Assembly (NCBI RefSeq): GCF_026586625.1
Contig: NZ_JAODIW010000006.1
Location: forward strand, 436,996-500,995
Length of the DNA stretch: 64,000 bases
Reading direction: 5' to 3'
Origin: Halobium salinum
Lineage (GTDB): Archaea; Halobacteriota; Halobacteria; Halobacteriales; Haloferacaceae
The notes under the pieces were generated by a model. That model had not been told where the DNA came from. It searched no databases and saw only the letters and a program-made list of their open reading frames with translations. The stretch's first letter is position 1; every line of letters begins with the position of its first letter. Shown one piece after another: positions 63,222 through 64,000 of the stretch. A program made the translations under genes and the position numbers.

Positions 63222-64000
63222 CTACTCGAACCCGTCCTCGAACCGGAACGTGCCGTCGCGCTGGACGACTTCGCCGTCCACCTCGATGCGGGAATCCTCG
63301 CTCATGTCCACTATCATATCCACGTGCTGAGCGGACTCGTTGGCCTCGACGCCCTCGGGGACACACTCGTCGATGGCGTCGCCGAGCGCCAGGTGGACGG
63401 TGTCGCCCATCTTCTCGTCGAACAGCATGTTGTAGGTAAATCGGTCGATGTCGCGGTTCATCCCGATGCCCAACTCGCCGAGTCGGCGGGCGCCCGCGTC
63501 GGTGTCGAGGACGGACTCGAGCACGTCGACGTGGCCCGCGGCGTCGTAGTCGACGACTTCGCCGCTCTCGAAGCGGAGGAACACGTCCGTAATCTCCCGA
63601 CCGTTGCGCATCAGGGGTTTGTCGAACAGCACCTCGCCCTCGACGCTGTCGGGGACGGGGGCGGTGAACACCTCGCCGGCGGGCATGTTTGCGGTCCCCC
63701 AGTCGTTACACCCCACCATCCCCTCGACGGACATCGTCACGTCGGTCGTGTCGCCGCTGACGATTCGCACCTCCTCGCCCTCGTCGAGGATGTCGACCAT
63801 CCCCTGTTGGAACTCGCGCTGGGCCTCCCAGTCCTTGTCGACGGCGTTCCAGACGAACTCGGCGTAGGCGTCCGTCGGCATCTCGGCCTTCTGGGCGCTC
63901 CCCGTCGCGGGGTGCTGGGTGATGACCCACCGCTTCTCCAGACGCTCCTTGAAGACGGGTTCGTGGGCCTTCGACGCGGCCGCGCTCATCGCCGGGTCCA
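63222..64000 (-). CDS. M29-family aminopeptidase, C-terminal part
   Basis: Metal-dependent exopeptidase of the thermophilic aminopeptidase (AmpS/AmpII) family. The frame is open to the right edge, so the N-terminal roughly 110-150 residues are outside the window; the ATG at 63989 is internal. Metal ligands of the family are visible: glutamates in NMPAGEVFTAP and RRLGELGIGMN, the histidine in MLFDEKMGDTVHLALGDA, and the histidine and aspartate in SAQHVDMIVD. The TAG stop and normal C terminus (IEVDGEVVQRDGTFRF) are complete. Confidence 0.9.
   Translation of the reverse strand, partial: DPAMSAAASKAHEPVFKERLEKRWVITQHPATGSAQKAEMPTDAYAEFVWNAVDKDWEAQREFQQGMVDILDEGEEVRIVSGDTTDVTMSVEGMVGCNDWGTANMPAGEVFTAPVPDSVEGEVLFDKPLMRNGREITDVFLRFESGEVVDYDAAGHVDVLESVLDTDAGARRLGELGIGMNRDIDRFTYNMLFDEKMGDTVHLALGDAIDECVPEGVEANESAQHVDMIVDMSEDSRIEVDGEVVQRDGTFRFEDGFE

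Noticed and set aside
63060-63222. A plus-strand promoter (TTTATTAAC) and small gene after lrp
   Set aside because: The downstream frame is antisense to the M29 aminopeptidase and has no supporting features; the AT-rich part fits the lrp terminator better.

Overview
This window is chromosomal DNA from a haloarchaeon (class Halobacteria). Three things point there. The DNA is very GC-rich and nearly every protein is strongly acidic. The gene content is archaeal: proteasome-activating nucleotidase, rps19e, PDCD5-family protein, eIF1A, RIO1 kinase, Trm1, Tfx, archaeal-type malate dehydrogenase, Lrp next to glutamine synthetase. Many genes have a TATA-like element about 25-30 bases before the start codon, as expected for leaderless haloarchaeal transcripts. 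No rRNA, tRNA, CRISPR array or intact transposase was seen. The genus cannot be resolved from sequence reading alone.

Layout. 0-8 kb: end of a TatD-type hydrolase, pan, a GH13 alpha-glucosidase with a palindromic operator, and a serine cluster (serB, small winged-helix regulator, MFS transporter, serA). 8-16.9 kb: thrC, a glycerophosphodiesterase whose Tat signal appears frameshifted, a relic of a PQQ-type propeller gene, small regulators with palindromes at their promoters, then thyA-folA and several conserved small genes. 16.9-22 kb: cstA, an ArsA/Get3-type ATPase with an 98-residue partner, a hairpin-rich non-coding stretch of about 670 bases, and a flippase-like membrane protein. 22-31 kb: information genes (rps19e, PDCD5 family, PP-loop ATPase, rio1, eIF1A, uvrC) mixed with a dodecin-like protein, two EamA transporters and an MFS exporter that lies behind two identical operator palindromes. 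A candidate small RNA sits just before uvrC.

32-42 kb: a soluble chemotaxis transducer, a PrpF-type isomerase, an ABC-2 exporter pair, bacterial-type NAD-dependent DNA ligase, an intracellular trypsin-like protease and a four-helix membrane protein. 42-50.7 kb: metY-metX (methionine synthesis by the acetylhomoserine route), a small AT-richer islet with a two-helix membrane protein, tyrS, a universal stress protein with an amino-acid transporter that carries its own stress domains, and a CPBP protease. 50.8-64 kb: mdh, mannose-1-phosphate guanylyltransferase, a conserved-TM-helix membrane protein followed by a duplicated hairpin module, another stress protein, Tfx, TRAM and SWIM proteins, trm1, a YihY-type fusion, a PAP2 phosphatase, the divergent glnA-lrp pair, and the C-terminal part of an M29 aminopeptidase cut by the window edge.

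Most of the window is housekeeping. The best leads outside ordinary annotation are DNA-level: the tandem hairpin modules at 53.03-53.15 kb, the candidate small RNA at 30.07-30.16 kb, the palindrome-dense stretch at 20.55-20.80 kb, and several promoter-overlapping operators. At protein level they are a dodecin fold lacking the flavin-stacking tryptophan, a broken Tat signal, and a YihY fusion.
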